Assembly (NCBI GenBank): GCA_016187925.1
Contig: JACPIS010000004.1
Location: forward strand, 1 to 64,000
Direction: 5' to 3'
Source of the DNA: Opitutia bacterium
Lineage (GTDB): Bacteria > Verrucomicrobiota > Verrucomicrobiia > Opitutales > Opitutaceae
Length of the DNA: 64,000 bases
Shown piece by piece: positions 28,322-38,466 of this stretch (positions within the stretch are counted from its first letter, which is position 1; every line of letters begins with the position of its first letter). Below the pieces are notes generated by a model that had not been told where the DNA came from, made no database searches, and saw only the letters and a program-made list of their open reading frames with translations. A program made the position numbers and the translations under genes.

Positions 28322-29581
28322 ATGTCCACGTCCGGCGCGCCCAAGCCTCTCAACGAACGCCTGCTGCTCTACACGTTGGCGGCGGTGCAGTTCACGCACA
28401 TCATGGATTTTATGATCATGATGCCGCTCGGGCCGCAGTTCATGCGCGCCTTCGGCATCACGCCCACGCAGTTCGGTTTCCTCGTCTCGGTCTACTCCTT
28501 CAGCGCGGGTCTCATGGGTTTTGCCGCGGGGTTCTTCATGGACAAGTTCGACCGCAAGCGCGCCCTGCTCGTCCTCTACAGCGGCTTCGTGCTCGGCACG
28601 CTCTGCTGCGCGCTGGCGCCCAACTACTCCACCCTGCTGCTGGCCCGCGTCGTGGCCGGCGGCTTCGGCGGGGTGGCGGCCTCGGTGGTGCTGGCCATCG
28701 TGGGCGACGCCATCCCTTACGAACGCCGGGGCGTCGCCATGGGCGTGATCATGACGTCGTTCTCGCTCGCCTCGATCCTGGGTCTGCCCGTGGGGCTCCT
28801 GTTCGACGGCTGGTTTGGCTGGCACGCGCCGTTTCTGCTGCTGGTCGGCCTGGGGGTCGCCATCCTGATCGCGGCCGCGCGCACGCTGCCCGCGCTGCCT
28901 CCGCACGGGCACGCGACCACGCACGACGCCTGGGAGCAGATGCGCACCATCCTCACGCACACGAACCACCATCGCGCCTTCGCCCTCATCGCGGTGCTCA
29001 CCGGGGCGAGCGCCTTGATTTATCCCTACCTGACGCCGTCGATGGTGTCCAACGCCGGCCTGCCCGAGTCGTTGATGTCGCTCATCTACATTTTCGGTGG
29101 CGGCGCCACGCTGCTGACTTCGCCGTATTTCGGGAAAATGGCCGACCGGCTCGGCAAGCTTCCGGTGTTCACCTGGCTCGTGCTGCTGTCAGCGCTTCCC
29201 ACCATTGCCATCGCGAATCTCGTGCCGGTGCCGGTCTGGGTCATCCTGCTGATCACGACCAGCTACATGGTCTTTACTTCGGGGCGCTTCGTGCCCGCCA
29301 TGGCCATGATCACCGCCAGCGTCGAACCGCGCTATCGCGGCGGCTTCATGAGCGTGAATTCCGCCGTGCAGCAAATCGCCGCCGGCGTGGCGACTTCCGT
29401 GGCCGCGCTTCTGGTCAGCAGCGACGCCCACGGCCGGATCACGGGTTTCCCGCGCGCCGGCTGGCTTTCGCTGATCCTGATCGTCGCGTCCGTTTTCATC
29501 ATCCGCTACCTGCGCGTCGCGGGCGCACCGGCCCCCGCGGTCGTCGCGGAAACCGAACCGGCCGTGGAATCCGTCGGCTGA
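28322..29581 (+). CDS. MFS transporter (drug/sugar efflux type)
   Basis: This 419-residue carrier has about twelve membrane helices. The loop 2-3 signature reads GFFMDKFDRKRALL and TM4-5 carries GGFGGVAASVVLAIVGDAIP with YERRGVAMG. It resembles arabinose/drug efflux permeases of the DHA group. Substrate unknown. The ATG at 28322 gives a short soluble N-terminus before helix 1. Same strand and close to the LysR gene, so it may be co-regulated. Confidence 0.88.
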   Translation: MSTSGAPKPLNERLLLYTLAAVQFTHIMDFMIMMPLGPQFMRAFGITPTQFGFLVSVYSFSAGLMGFAAGFFMDKFDRKRALLVLYSGFVLGTLCCALAPNYSTLLLARVVAGGFGGVAASVVLAIVGDAIPYERRGVAMGVIMTSFSLASILGLPVGLLFDGWFGWHAPFLLLVGLGVAILIAAARTLPALPPHGHATTHDAWEQMRTILTHTNHHRAFALIAVLTGASALIYPYLTPSMVSNAGLPESLMSLIYIFGGGATLLTSPYFGKMADRLGKLPVFTWLVLLSALPTIAIANLVPVPVWVILLITTSYMVFTSGRFVPAMAMITASVEPRYRGGFMSVNSAVQQIAAGVATSVAALLVSSDAHGRITGFPRAGWLSLILIVASVFIIRYLRVAGAPAPAVVAETEPAVESVG

Positions 29582-29624
29582 CATCGCCATTGCGCGCCGC
29601 GCCGCCCGGCTGTCTATTCTCCCC

Positions 29625-32315
29625 ATGCCGGCCGTCTCGCCCCATCCCGCCCAACTCGCCTCCGCCCCCGCGGTGACGCGCCCCGAGCTGCTGGCGCCCG
29701 CGGGTGATTGGGAATGCGCCAAGGCCGCGATCGAGAACGGCGCCGACGCGATCTACTTCGGTCTCGAACGTTTCAACGCCCGCATGCGCGCCCACAACTT
29801 CACCGTGGCGGATTTGCCGCGGCTGATGGAGTTCCTGCACCGCCGGGGCGTGCGCGGCTACGTGACCTTCAACACGCTCATCTTCGCCCACGAGCTGGCC
29901 GACGCCGAGAGCTACCTGCGCAGCATCATCGCCGCCGGCGTCGACGCCGCCATCGTGCAGGACGTCGGCATCTGCCGGCTCATCCGCGCGCTCTCGCCCG
30001 ACTTTCCCATCCACACCTCCACGCAGATGACGGTCACCAGCGCGGCCGGAGTGGACTTCGCCCGCGAACTCGGCGCCCAGCTGGTCGTGCTCGCGCGCGA
30101 GAATTCCCTCAAGGACATCGCCGCCATCCGCGACGCGCAGCAATCCGCTCCCGTCCGGCTGCCGCTGGAGGTGTTCGTCCACGGCGCACTCTGCGTCGCC
30201 TACTCCGGCCAGTGCCTCACCAGCGAATCCCTCGGCGGTCGTTCCGCCAACCGCGGCGAGTGCGCGCAGGCCTGCCGCATGCCTTACGAACTTGTCGCGG
30301 ACGGCCAGACGGTCGACCTCGGTGACCGCCGCTACCTGCTCAGCCCGCAGGATCTTTCCGGCCTCGACGTGCTGCCCGACCTCGTGCGCGCCGGCGTCGC
30401 CTCCCTGAAGATCGAAGGCCGCCTCAAGAGCCCCGAATACGTCGCCAACATCACCCGCGTCTACCGCCGGGCGCTGGACAAGGTCATGCACGACATCTTC
30501 GGTCCGCAGCCGCAGACGGAAGCCGAAGTCATGCGCGAAGTCAGCGCCACCTCGCGCTACGATCTCGAGATGGGTTTCTCCCGCGGCCTCTACACCGGCT
30601 GGTTCCGCGGCATCAACAACCAGGAACTCGCCCACGCCCGCTTCGGCACCAAGCGCGGCGTCTACCTCGGCACCGTCACGCGCCTCAGCGGCGAATCGGT
30701 CGCGCTCAAGCCCGAGGCCCCGCTCAAACCCGGCGACGGCCTCGTCTTCGATGCCGGCCGCCCCGACGAGAAGGAGGAAGGCGGCCGCGTCTACCAGGTG
30801 CAGACGAAGGCCGGCGGCGCGGAAACCGTGCTGCGCTTCGGCCATGGCGACATCGATTTCTCACGCCTCCATGTCGGCGACCGCGTCTGGAAAACCAACG
30901 ACCCCGAGCTCGACCGCCGCCTGCGCCAGTCGTTCGAGGGCGATCAGATCCGCTTCCGCCGCCCCGTCCACCTGGAGGTCCACGGTCACACCGGCGTCCC
31001 GCTCACGCTGATCGCCCGCGATGACGAGGGTCACGTCGCCCGCGCCGATTCGGCGGCCCCGCTCGCGCAGGCCGAGAAGCAGCCGCTGACCACCGAGCGG
31101 CTGCGTGACCAGCTCGGCCGGCTCGGCGGCACGCCGTTCGAGCTCGGACAACTGACGAACCAACTCGAAGGCGCGGTCATCATTCCCATCAGCGAACTCA
31201 ACGAGCTGCGCCGCCGCGTCGTCGCCGAACTCGACGCCCAGCGCGCCGCGCCGAAACGGTGGCAACTGAATCCCGTCGGGCAATTCACTCTCTCCAGTCA
31301 TTCTGAGCGGAGCGAAGAATCCATCCATGCAACCGCCAGCACGGGAGCCGTTGGATCCTTCGCTCCGCTCAGGATGACAGGTAACGAACGCTCCACCCCT
31401 GCCGAGCCCGAGCTGATCGTCGTCATCCGCCACTTGCACCAGCTGGAAGCCGCCTGGACCGCCGGTGCGCGCACGATCTACGCCGAGTTCGAGGACCCGA
31501 AGCGTTACCGCGAGGCCGTCGTGCGCTTTCGCGAACTGCGCGCCGCCGAACCGGCGTCCGGCACTTCGCCCTCCGCGCTCAGTTCCCCGCCGCCCTCATT
31601 CTGGGTCGCCGCGCCGCGCGTCTTCAAGCCCGGCGAGGAGTGGATCCTGAAACAGGTGCTCTCCTGCGAAGCCGACGGCTATTTGGTGCGCAATTACGAG
31701 CACCTGCAGTGGTTCAAGGACCAGCGCCGCCGCGGCGACTTCTCCCTCAACGTCGCCAATCCGCTCACCGCCGATTACTACATCAACCGCTACGGGCTCG
31801 AGCGCGTCACGGCTTCCTACGACCTGAACGTCGCCCAGCTTGAAGCCCTGTTGCAAGCCGCGCCGCCGGCGTGGTTCGACATCACGCTGCACCAGCACAT
31901 GCCGATGTTTCACATGGAGCATTGCGTGTTCTGCGCCTTCCTCTCGGACGGCACCGACTACCGCAACTGCGGCCGACCCTGCGAGAAACACGCGGTCAGC
32001 CTGCGCGACCGCATCGGCGCCGAGCATCCGCTCAAGGCCGACGCGGGCTGCCGCAACACCGTCTACAACTCCCGGGCCCAGACCGGCGCGGAGTTCGCCC
32101 AGAAGCTCGTCGCGCTCGGCGCCCGGTCGTTCCGCATCGAGTTCCTCAACGAGCCCGCCGACGAGCTGCAACGCACCGTCGGCCGCTACCGGCAGCTGTT
32201 GCGCGGCGAGATTTCCGGCGCGGAACTCTGGCGGGAATTCAAGTTCATCAACCAGCTCGGCGTCACCCGCGGCCAGCTGGAGGCCACTCCACAGGTCATA
32301 CGCCGAAAAGCGTAA
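29625..32315 (+). CDS. peptidase U32 family protein with an in-frame palindromic insert
   Basis: This 896-residue protein belongs to U32 (collagenase-like, YhbU/RlhA type). It starts with RPELLAPAGDWECAKAAIENGAD and has the U32 signature in EVFVHGALCVAYSGQC followed by SANRGECAQACRMPYEL. Several characterised U32 proteins modify tRNA or rRNA rather than degrade collagen. A C-terminal U32-associated region (about 600-890) holds further cysteines (HCVFCAFLSDGTDYRNCGRPC) that could bind an iron-sulfur cluster. Residues about 558-585 are encoded by a palindromic repeat inserted in frame. Confidence 0.9.
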   Translation: MPAVSPHPAQLASAPAVTRPELLAPAGDWECAKAAIENGADAIYFGLERFNARMRAHNFTVADLPRLMEFLHRRGVRGYVTFNTLIFAHELADAESYLRSIIAAGVDAAIVQDVGICRLIRALSPDFPIHTSTQMTVTSAAGVDFARELGAQLVVLARENSLKDIAAIRDAQQSAPVRLPLEVFVHGALCVAYSGQCLTSESLGGRSANRGECAQACRMPYELVADGQTVDLGDRRYLLSPQDLSGLDVLPDLVRAGVASLKIEGRLKSPEYVANITRVYRRALDKVMHDIFGPQPQTEAEVMREVSATSRYDLEMGFSRGLYTGWFRGINNQELAHARFGTKRGVYLGTVTRLSGESVALKPEAPLKPGDGLVFDAGRPDEKEEGGRVYQVQTKAGGAETVLRFGHGDIDFSRLHVGDRVWKTNDPELDRRLRQSFEGDQIRFRRPVHLEVHGHTGVPLTLIARDDEGHVARADSAAPLAQAEKQPLTTERLRDQLGRLGGTPFELGQLTNQLEGAVIIPISELNELRRRVVAELDAQRAAPKRWQLNPVGQFTLSSHSERSEESIHATASTGAVGSFAPLRMTGNERSTPAEPELIVVIRHLHQLEAAWTAGARTIYAEFEDPKRYREAVVRFRELRAAEPASGTSPSALSSPPPSFWVAAPRVFKPGEEWILKQVLSCEADGYLVRNYEHLQWFKDQRRRGDFSLNVANPLTADYYINRYGLERVTASYDLNVAQLEALLQAAPPAWFDITLHQHMPMFHMEHCVFCAFLSDGTDYRNCGRPCEKHAVSLRDRIGAEHPLKADAGCRNTVYNSRAQTGAEFAQKLVALGARSFRIEFLNEPADELQRTVGRYRQLLRGEISGAELWREFKFINQLGVTRGQLEATPQVIRRKA
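31297..31378. repeat. palindromic repeat inserted in the U32 coding sequence
   Basis: Two 26-nt arms (31297-31322 and 31353-31378) are inverted copies with 24 of 26 positions equal. The arm core is TCTGAGCGGAGCGAAGAATC. The spacer is 30 nt. This is the widespread type of interspersed repeat whose translation gives HSERSEES and SFAPLRMTG. Its reading frame stays open in both directions. Confidence 0.85.
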
Positions 32316-32424
32316 TCAGCCCGGGGGATCCGCCGCCGCCCGAGCGGGCCGGGCGAGAATTTCCCCAGCCCGTCAATTTGGTTCGCCACGCACGCGCGGG
32401 CTTACCTACGCTCCGTCTCGCAGC

Positions 32425-33666
32425 ATGACCCCTACCCCGCCCAAGCCCGCCCCCTCCGGCCCGGCCGATGCACCTGCCGCCGCCAAGCCCGCCGCCGTCA
32501 CCCCCGACCTCGAGATCAAGGACGCCTCGGTGATCTTCGATCCCCTGTGGGTCGACCTCGAGGAGGAATACGGCCGAGAGAAACTGCGTTTCCCGAAGGA
32601 GCTCATCCTCCTCGGCGGCGCGCCCGGCGCCGGCAAGGGCACGAACACGGCGTTCATCTCCAATGCCCGCGGCCTCACCTGCGCGCCGATCGTCATGAGT
32701 TCGCTGCTCGACACGCCGGAGATGAAGAGACTCAAGGACGCCGGTCAGATGATCGGCGACCGCGAGGTGCTCTCCGTGCTGCTCCGCCAGCTGCTCAAGC
32801 CCGAGTATCGCGACGGCGTCGTGCTCGACGGCTTCCCGCGCACCAACGTGCAGGTCGAGTGCCTGAAGATGCTTTACGAAAAAATGATCCAGCTCTGGCG
32901 TGAGTTTCACGGCACGCCGCTGGCGATCCATTTCCGGCAGCCGATCTTCCACATCGTCGTCCTCTTCATCGACGAGACCGAGAGCATCGTCCGCCAACTC
33001 AAGCGCGGCCGCGAGATCAAGACGCACAACGAGAAAGTCCGCGCCACCGGCCGGGGCGAGATGCTCGAGGAGCGGGTCACGGACTTCGACGAGGCGCTGG
33101 CCGCCCGCCGCTACCGCGTGTTCAAGGAGCAGACCTGGGACGCCCTGCTCTCCCTCAAGGACATCTTCCATTACCACCTCATCAACGCACAGGGCACCTT
33201 CGCCGAGGTGGAAGCGAACATCATCCGGGAGCTCGAGTACCAGAGCTCGCTCGAACTCGACCCGCGCACCTACGACCGCCTGCGCACGCTGCCGCTCGCC
33301 AGCGAGATCGTCGTGCACGCCCGGCAGGAGCTGGTGAAGCGGCTGGACAATTACGCCCTGACCTACCCCGAGATTTTCGGCCGCGTCGTCACGCTCATCG
33401 AAAAGAAGATCATGCCGATCGTCGTGCGGCACGCCATCTCCGGCCACTCGCACGTCAACAGCGAGGATCCGCTGCTCAACGAACCCGAGGCGCTGGCCAT
33501 GCTCATCGACATCTTCTCCGAGCGCGGCTACCACGCCGTCGTCGACATCATCCGCGTCGACGTGCCCGACTGTTTCGATGTCGCCACGGGCAAGATCACC
33601 TGCCGGCAGAAAAAGGTCTACCGCATCATCATCAAGTTCCGCGGCTCCGAACTGCGCCGCGGCTGA
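32425..33666 (+). CDS. adenylate-kinase-like nucleoside monophosphate kinase with long extensions
   Basis: This 413-residue protein has a P-loop GGAPGAGKGT (residues 64-73), then a DGFPRTNVQVE motif near residue 138 as in adenylate kinases. It is about twice the usual length (about 215). A Pro/Ala-rich N-terminus (1-30) precedes the kinase core, and residues about 225-413 form an extra domain with no family I recognise (DRLRTLPLASEIVVHARQEL, EKKIMPIVVRHAISGHSH). It may phosphorylate nucleotides, but the normal adenylate kinase could be elsewhere. The ATG at 32425 is preferred since upstream frame is overlapped by the U32 gene. Confidence 0.78.
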   Translation: MTPTPPKPAPSGPADAPAAAKPAAVTPDLEIKDASVIFDPLWVDLEEEYGREKLRFPKELILLGGAPGAGKGTNTAFISNARGLTCAPIVMSSLLDTPEMKRLKDAGQMIGDREVLSVLLRQLLKPEYRDGVVLDGFPRTNVQVECLKMLYEKMIQLWREFHGTPLAIHFRQPIFHIVVLFIDETESIVRQLKRGREIKTHNEKVRATGRGEMLEERVTDFDEALAARRYRVFKEQTWDALLSLKDIFHYHLINAQGTFAEVEANIIRELEYQSSLELDPRTYDRLRTLPLASEIVVHARQELVKRLDNYALTYPEIFGRVVTLIEKKIMPIVVRHAISGHSHVNSEDPLLNEPEALAMLIDIFSERGYHAVVDIIRVDVPDCFDVATGKITCRQKKVYRIIIKFRGSELRRG

Positions 33667-33721
33667 GCGGCGCGCCGGCTGGCGCCGCCGCCGGCGGCGA
33701 ACCGAAACACCGGCCGGCCGG

Positions 33722-34960
33722 CTACTCGAAGCGCAGCGCCTCGATGGGATCGAGCGAGGAGGCCTTCCACGCCGGGTAGAAGCCGAACCCGATGCCGATG
33801 CCCGCGCAGACGATCAGGCCGATGGCCGCCCAGTTCCACGGGAATACGACCGACGCGCTGAGCATGAGCGCGATGCCGTTGCCGCCCGCGACACCCAGGC
33901 CGATGCCGAGCAGGCCGCCGGCCAGAGAGATGGCGACCGCTTCGATGAGAAATTGCGTCAGGATGTTCTTTTTGCGCGCGCCGATCGATTTGCGGATGCC
34001 AATCTCCTTCGTGCGCTCGGTCACCGAGACAAGCATGATGTTCATGATGCCGACGCCGGCGGCCAGCAGCGCGATGCCACTGATGATAAACGAGCCCGCG
34101 GCGATCATGTCCGCCACGCGGGCAAAGATCGAAAGCAGCGAATCGTTGGAGTAGGTTTCAAAATCGTTTTCGTCCTCCGGCCGGAGCCCGCGCACGATGC
34201 GCATCGCGGTGACCGCCTTGTCGATCGTCTCGTTGTAGACCTCCTGACTGAGCGCCTGCGTGGCGATGTTGATGCTGCGGTTCTGCGCCCCGAAATCGGC
34301 GAGGAAACGCGTGATGGGGATCATCGCGATATCGTCGCCACTGTTGCCGAAGGACTGCCCCTTCTCGGCGAAGACGCCCACGACGATGTAGGTCCGCTCC
34401 TTCACCTTGATGGTTTTGCCCAGTGGATTCTCGGCGGGGAAAAGCCGCTTCACGATGCCCTGCCCGACCAGAATGACGGGGCGGGCGAGATCGACGTCGT
34501 CCAGCGTGATGTTCCGGCCCACCTCGATGCTGTATTGGTTGGCCGTGAGAAAATGCTCGTTGGAGCCGCCGAGGGTGAGGCCCGGCGTGGTCTTGCGGCC
34601 GTTGTAGACCGCCTGCGCGTTGCCGGTCTGGTCAAAGGTCTTCAGGCAAACCGTGTCCGAGACGCCCTCCATGAGATGCTTGTAGCGCATGGCCTGGTCG
34701 AGGGTGATGTCGCGCCGGAGTTCGAAGCGCCGCCGGCCGCCCTCGGGGCCGCCGGTGAGGGGAAACTTGGCGAACTGGAAGATATTCGACCCGAGGAAGC
34801 TCAGGCCGGTCTCGATCGACGAGCGCAGCGCGGAGACAGCCGTCATGACGCTGATGACCGAGAACACGCCGATGGTGATGCCGAGCATGGTCAGCGCCGA
34901 GCGGAGCTTGTTCACGCCCAGCGAGCCGAGGGCCATCGAGAGAATTTCAGAAAGACGCAT
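33722..34960 (-). CDS. MacB-like ABC transporter permease (FtsX fold), second copy
   Basis: This 412-residue permease has an N-terminal helix (about 20-42, LTMLGITIGVFSVISVMTAV), a long MacB periplasmic core domain (about 45-275) and three helices (about 285-405) with the FtsX motif VTERTKEIGIRKSIGARK. It is paralogous to the next gene upstream (34970-36220), 9 nt away. Two permeases may form a heterodimer with the ATPase 36317-37054. Confidence 0.9.
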   Translation of the reverse strand: MRLSEILSMALGSLGVNKLRSALTMLGITIGVFSVISVMTAVSALRSSIETGLSFLGSNIFQFAKFPLTGGPEGGRRRFELRRDITLDQAMRYKHLMEGVSDTVCLKTFDQTGNAQAVYNGRKTTPGLTLGGSNEHFLTANQYSIEVGRNITLDDVDLARPVILVGQGIVKRLFPAENPLGKTIKVKERTYIVVGVFAEKGQSFGNSGDDIAMIPITRFLADFGAQNRSINIATQALSQEVYNETIDKAVTAMRIVRGLRPEDENDFETYSNDSLLSIFARVADMIAAGSFIISGIALLAAGVGIMNIMLVSVTERTKEIGIRKSIGARKKNILTQFLIEAVAISLAGGLLGIGLGVAGGNGIALMLSASVVFPWNWAAIGLIVCAGIGIGFGFYPAWKASSLDPIEALRFE

Positions 34961-34969
34961 GACAGAGGA

Positions 34970-36220
34970 TTACTCGTAACGCAGGGCGACCACGGGATCG
35001 AGACGCGATGCGCCGAAGGCCGGGGCAAAGCCGGAGACGATGCCCGTGATCACGGAGACCAGCATGCTGACCAGCACGAGGTCGGGGGAAAACTCGACGG
35101 GAAAATTCGGCGCCGCCTGGCGGACACCGAGGAACATCGTGAACGAAATGACCATGCCCACGGCCCCGCCGATGAGGCAGATGGAGACCGCCTCGATGAG
35201 GAACTGCAGCAGGATGCTGCGACGGCGCGCGCCGAGGGCCTTGCGCGTGCCGATCTCCTTGGTGCGCTCCTTCACGCTCACAAACGTGATGTTCATGATG
35301 CCGATGGCGCCGACGAAGAGCGAGAGCCCGGTGATGAAAAGACCGGCTAGGGCGATGCCCTGCTTCACGGGATCGAGCTGGGCCTTGAAGGCCTGCTGCT
35401 CGTTGATGGAGAAGTTGTCCCGCTCGCCCGGCAGCTGGCCGCGCACGCGGCGCATGGCGCCAACGAGTTCGTCCTTGGCCTCCTCGAGGCGGCTCTTGTC
35501 GGCGATCTTCACGCGCAACTCGGCGCCACGCCGGATGGAAAAATACTTCTGAAAGGCCGTGATCGGGATGATCACCTGATTGTCGAAGCTGAACAGGCCG
35601 AGGAACTCGCCCTGCTTGGCGAAGACGCCGATCACCTCGAACGGATGGCCGCTGATGATCACCGTCTGGCCGACGGGAGAGCGGGCCGGAAAGAGCGCCT
35701 CGGCCACGTCGTGACCCAGCGTGACCACCTCGCGTCCCGCCGCGGCCTCGGCCTCGTTGAAGAGGCGGCCCTCGAAATACTCGGCCCCGCTGATCTGCGC
35801 GTATTCGGCCTGCGTGCCGATGGTGAACACGCTGTTGGCCTTGGCGTCGCCGTACTTGACCGAGCTGGAGCGGGCGACCACGGGCACGGCGAACTTGAGC
35901 AGCGAGTTCTGCGTGGAATTGATGATGCGGTTGAGCGTCTCGGCGTCCTGCGGACGGACGTTCGGGCGGTTGTTGTAGTTCCACCAGTCCTCCACCGGCC
36001 CCCACGGCCATTTCTGGACGTAGAGCACGTCGTCGCCGAGCATGGCGAGGCTGCTCTGGAAGCCGGTGTCGATGCCGCGGATGGCGGTACCCATGAGGGT
36101 GACCGCCACGATGCCGATGATGACGCCGAGGGCCGTGAGCACCGAGCGCATCTTGTTCGCGCGGATCTGGGCCCAGGCGATGCGGAAGGATTCCGTGAAT
36201 TCGTAGAGCAGGCGTTTCAT
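34970..36220 (-). CDS. MacB-like ABC transporter permease (FtsX fold), first copy
   Basis: This 416-residue protein has the same layout as the following gene: N-terminal helix (about 22-45, SVLTALGVIIGIVAVTLMGTA), periplasmic core and three C-terminal helices with VKERTKEIGTRKALGARR. It lies 96 nt downstream of the ATPase gene. MacB normally fuses ATPase and permease; here they are separate, as in LolCDE-like or peptide-export systems. Confidence 0.9.
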   Translation of the reverse strand: MKRLLYEFTESFRIAWAQIRANKMRSVLTALGVIIGIVAVTLMGTAIRGIDTGFQSSLAMLGDDVLYVQKWPWGPVEDWWNYNNRPNVRPQDAETLNRIINSTQNSLLKFAVPVVARSSSVKYGDAKANSVFTIGTQAEYAQISGAEYFEGRLFNEAEAAAGREVVTLGHDVAEALFPARSPVGQTVIISGHPFEVIGVFAKQGEFLGLFSFDNQVIIPITAFQKYFSIRRGAELRVKIADKSRLEEAKDELVGAMRRVRGQLPGERDNFSINEQQAFKAQLDPVKQGIALAGLFITGLSLFVGAIGIMNITFVSVKERTKEIGTRKALGARRRSILLQFLIEAVSICLIGGAVGMVISFTMFLGVRQAAPNFPVEFSPDLVLVSMLVSVITGIVSGFAPAFGASRLDPVVALRYE

Positions 36221-36316
36221 GGCGGGGAGGATAGCGCGGTGGGGCGGAGCGGACGAGCCAGAGGGGATGAGCGGCTGCCGGGATGAGGCGGAGGGCGGAA
36301 AAACCGCGCCGTAATG

Positions 36317-37054
36317 TCAGGCTTGCTGCAGGTCGGATTCGATGAGGCCGTCGCGCAGGCGGACGATGCGGCGGGCGTGCCGGGCGATGTCCTCCTCGTG
36401 CGTGACGACGATGATGGTGTTGCCCTGCGCATACAGTTCCTCGAAGAGCAGCATGATCTCTTCGCCCGTCCGGGAGTCGAGGTTGCCGGTCGGCTCGTCG
36501 GCGAGGATGATGGAGGGATTGTTCACGAGGGCGCGGGCGATGGCGACGCGCTGGCGCTGGCCGCCGGAGAGTTCGTTGGGTTTGTGGCTCATGCGCTCGC
36601 CGAGGCCGACGTTGTGCAGGGCCTGCTTGGCCTTCTCGCGGCGTTCGCCGGGCGAGATGCCGGCATAGACGAGCGGCAGTTCGACATTGGCGAGTGAAGT
36701 CGAGCGCGGGAGCAGGTTGAAGGTCTGAAAGACGAAGCCGATCTCGCGGTTGCGGATGTCGGCGAGTTCGTCGTCGTCCATGTGGGAGACGTTCTTGCCG
36801 CTGAAGAAATATTTTCCGCCGGTGGGGGTGTCGAGGCAGCCGAGCATGTTCATCAGGGTGGATTTGCCGGAACCGGACGGACCCATGATGGCGAGATACT
36901 CGTTGCGATGGACCTTGAGATTGACGCCGCAGAGGGCGTGCACGGTCTCGTCGCCCATGTGATAGAGTTTCGTGACGCCCTCGATCTCGATGACGAGGGC
37001 GCCGGGCGGGCGGGAAATGCGCGGGGCGTGGGCGCTGGCGGGAGCGGTGCTCAT
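36317..37054 (-). CDS. ABC transporter ATP-binding protein (MacB/LolD type)
   Basis: This 245-residue ATPase has Walker [11 protein letters not shown]-loop [10 protein letters not shown], signature [16 protein letters not shown], Walker [13 protein letters not shown] and the H-loop VVTHEEDIA. It follows the adaptor gene and precedes the two permeases. The ATG at 37052-37054 (MSTAP) is used; an alternative 15 nt upstream is possible. Confidence 0.93.
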   Translation of the reverse strand: MSTAPASAHAPRISRPPGALVIEIEGVTKLYHMGDETVHALCGVNLKVHRNEYLAIMGPSGSGKSTLMNMLGCLDTPTGGKYFFSGKNVSHMDDDELADIRNREIGFVFQTFNLLPRSTSLANVELPLVYAGISPGERREKAKQALHNVGLGERMSHKPNELSGGQRQRVAIARALVNNPSIILADEPTGNLDSRTGEEIMLLFEELYAQGNTIIVVTHEEDIARHARRIVRLRDGLIESDLQQA

Positions 37055-37074
37055 GGAGGGGCCGGGCACGGCGC

Positions 37075-38466
37075 TCAGGACTTGGTTTCCTTCTTGGGCT
37101 TCTCGAGCATCACGCGGCTGCCGTCCTTGAGCTTGCGGCTGATGGCCGCATAGCTGCCGGAGACGACCTCCTCGCCGACCTTCACACCGCTCTTGATCTC
37201 GATGTGGGTGTTGTCCGCGATGCCGGTCTCGACCTTGCGCTGCTCGACCTTGTCGCCCTTGCGGATGTAGACGACGCGTGCGAGGCGTTCCAGGTCGCGC
37301 TTGGCATCCTGCTTCTCCTTCACGACCTCGAGTTCGTTGCCGGAGCGCTCCTTGGCCTCCTTGGCCTTCTGCTGCTGGAGTTCCTCGGTGGTCTTGCCGC
37401 CCTCGGCGCGGACCGTGACACTCTGCACGGGGATGGCGATGACGTCGGCGACCGTCTGCGTCTCGATGTCGACCGTGGCGCTCATGCCCGGGCGGAGCCG
37501 GGCGGCGCGGTCGGTAATGGAAATCTTGACGAGGAAGTTGGTGACCTCGTCGGAGGCCGAGGCGGCCAACGCCGCCTGGTTGGTGCTGGCGCCGGTCAGC
37601 GAGGACAGGGCCGAGCTGCTGATCTCGCGCACGGTGCCGTCGAATTTGCGGCCGGGATAGGCGTCGACCGCGACGATGGTGTGGTCGCCGACCTTGACGT
37701 TGATGATGTCGTTCTCGTTGACCTTCACGCGGACCTCCATGTTGGCGAGGTCGGCGATGCGCATGACCTCGGTGCCGGCGAACTGGCCGGTGCCGACCAC
37801 GCGCTCGCCCACCTCGCTCGTCAGCGAGCTGATGGTGCCGTCCATCGGCGCGTAGATGGTGGTCTTGTTGAGCTGGTCGCGGAACTGGCTGAGCAAACCC
37901 TCGGTCCGGCGGATCTGGGCGACGGACGAATCAAAGTCGGCGCGAGCGACATCGTAATTGGTCTTCGCCGCGGTGTACTCGGCGTCGGAGACGAGCTTCT
38001 TCGCGTAGAGCTCCTGCGACTGCTTGAAATCCTGGTCGGCCTTCGTGAGGCGGGCCTGGCTGAGCACGCTGGTGGCCTTGGCGGAAGCCAGCGCGGCCTC
38101 CTGCTGCTCGACCTGAGCCTGGTAATTGTCGGGCTTGATCCGCACGAGCAGGTCGCCCTTTTTGACCGTCTGGCCTTCCTTGACGGGAATGTCGATCAAC
38201 TCGCCCGAGACCTCGGGCGAAATCTTGACCTCGGTCTCCGGCTGGACCTTGCCGGTCGCCGTGACGAGGTGGGTGATCGTCTTGATAATGGCCTTGTCGG
38301 TCGTGACCTGGATCGGCTTTTCCTCCTGTCCGCCCTTGCGGATGGCCAAGGCGATCAGGATACCGAGCCCCACCACCGCTCCGAGGATAAGGTAGAGGCG
38401 CTTGCGGGATTTCTTTTTCGCACCCACGGCGGGGGTGGCGACTGGCTGGGAAGCGGCAGAGGACAT
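37075..38466 (-). CDS. MacA-like periplasmic adaptor (membrane fusion) subunit
   Basis: This 463-residue protein has a short cytoplasmic N-terminus and one membrane helix (about 23-42, [20 protein letters not shown]). A biotinyl-lipoyl-like domain follows (about 75-105, [20 protein letters not shown]), then a coiled-coil hairpin (about 110-200, [20 protein letters not shown]) and beta-barrel/MP domains. It would link the ABC transporter to an outer-membrane channel. No TolC gene is present in the window. First gene of the export operon; its start lies inside a possible leader structure. Confidence 0.92.
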   Translation of the reverse strand: MSSAASQPVATPAVGAKKKSRKRLYLILGAVVGLGILIALAIRKGGQEEKPIQVTTDKAIIKTITHLVTATGKVQPETEVKISPEVSGELIDIPVKEGQTVKKGDLLVRIKPDNYQAQVEQQEAALASAKATSVLSQARLTKADQDFKQSQELYAKKLVSDAEYTAAKTNYDVARADFDSSVAQIRRTEGLLSQFRDQLNKTTIYAPMDGTISSLTSEVGERVVGTGQFAGTEVMRIADLANMEVRVKVNENDIINVKVGDHTIVAVDAYPGRKFDGTVREISSSALSSLTGASTNQAALAASASDEVTNFLVKISITDRAARLRPGMSATVDIETQTVADVIAIPVQSVTVRAEGGKTTEELQQQKAKEAKERSGNELEVVKEKQDAKRDLERLARVVYIRKGDKVEQRKVETGIADNTHIEIKSGVKVGEEVVSGSYAAISRKLKDGSRVMLEKPKKETKS

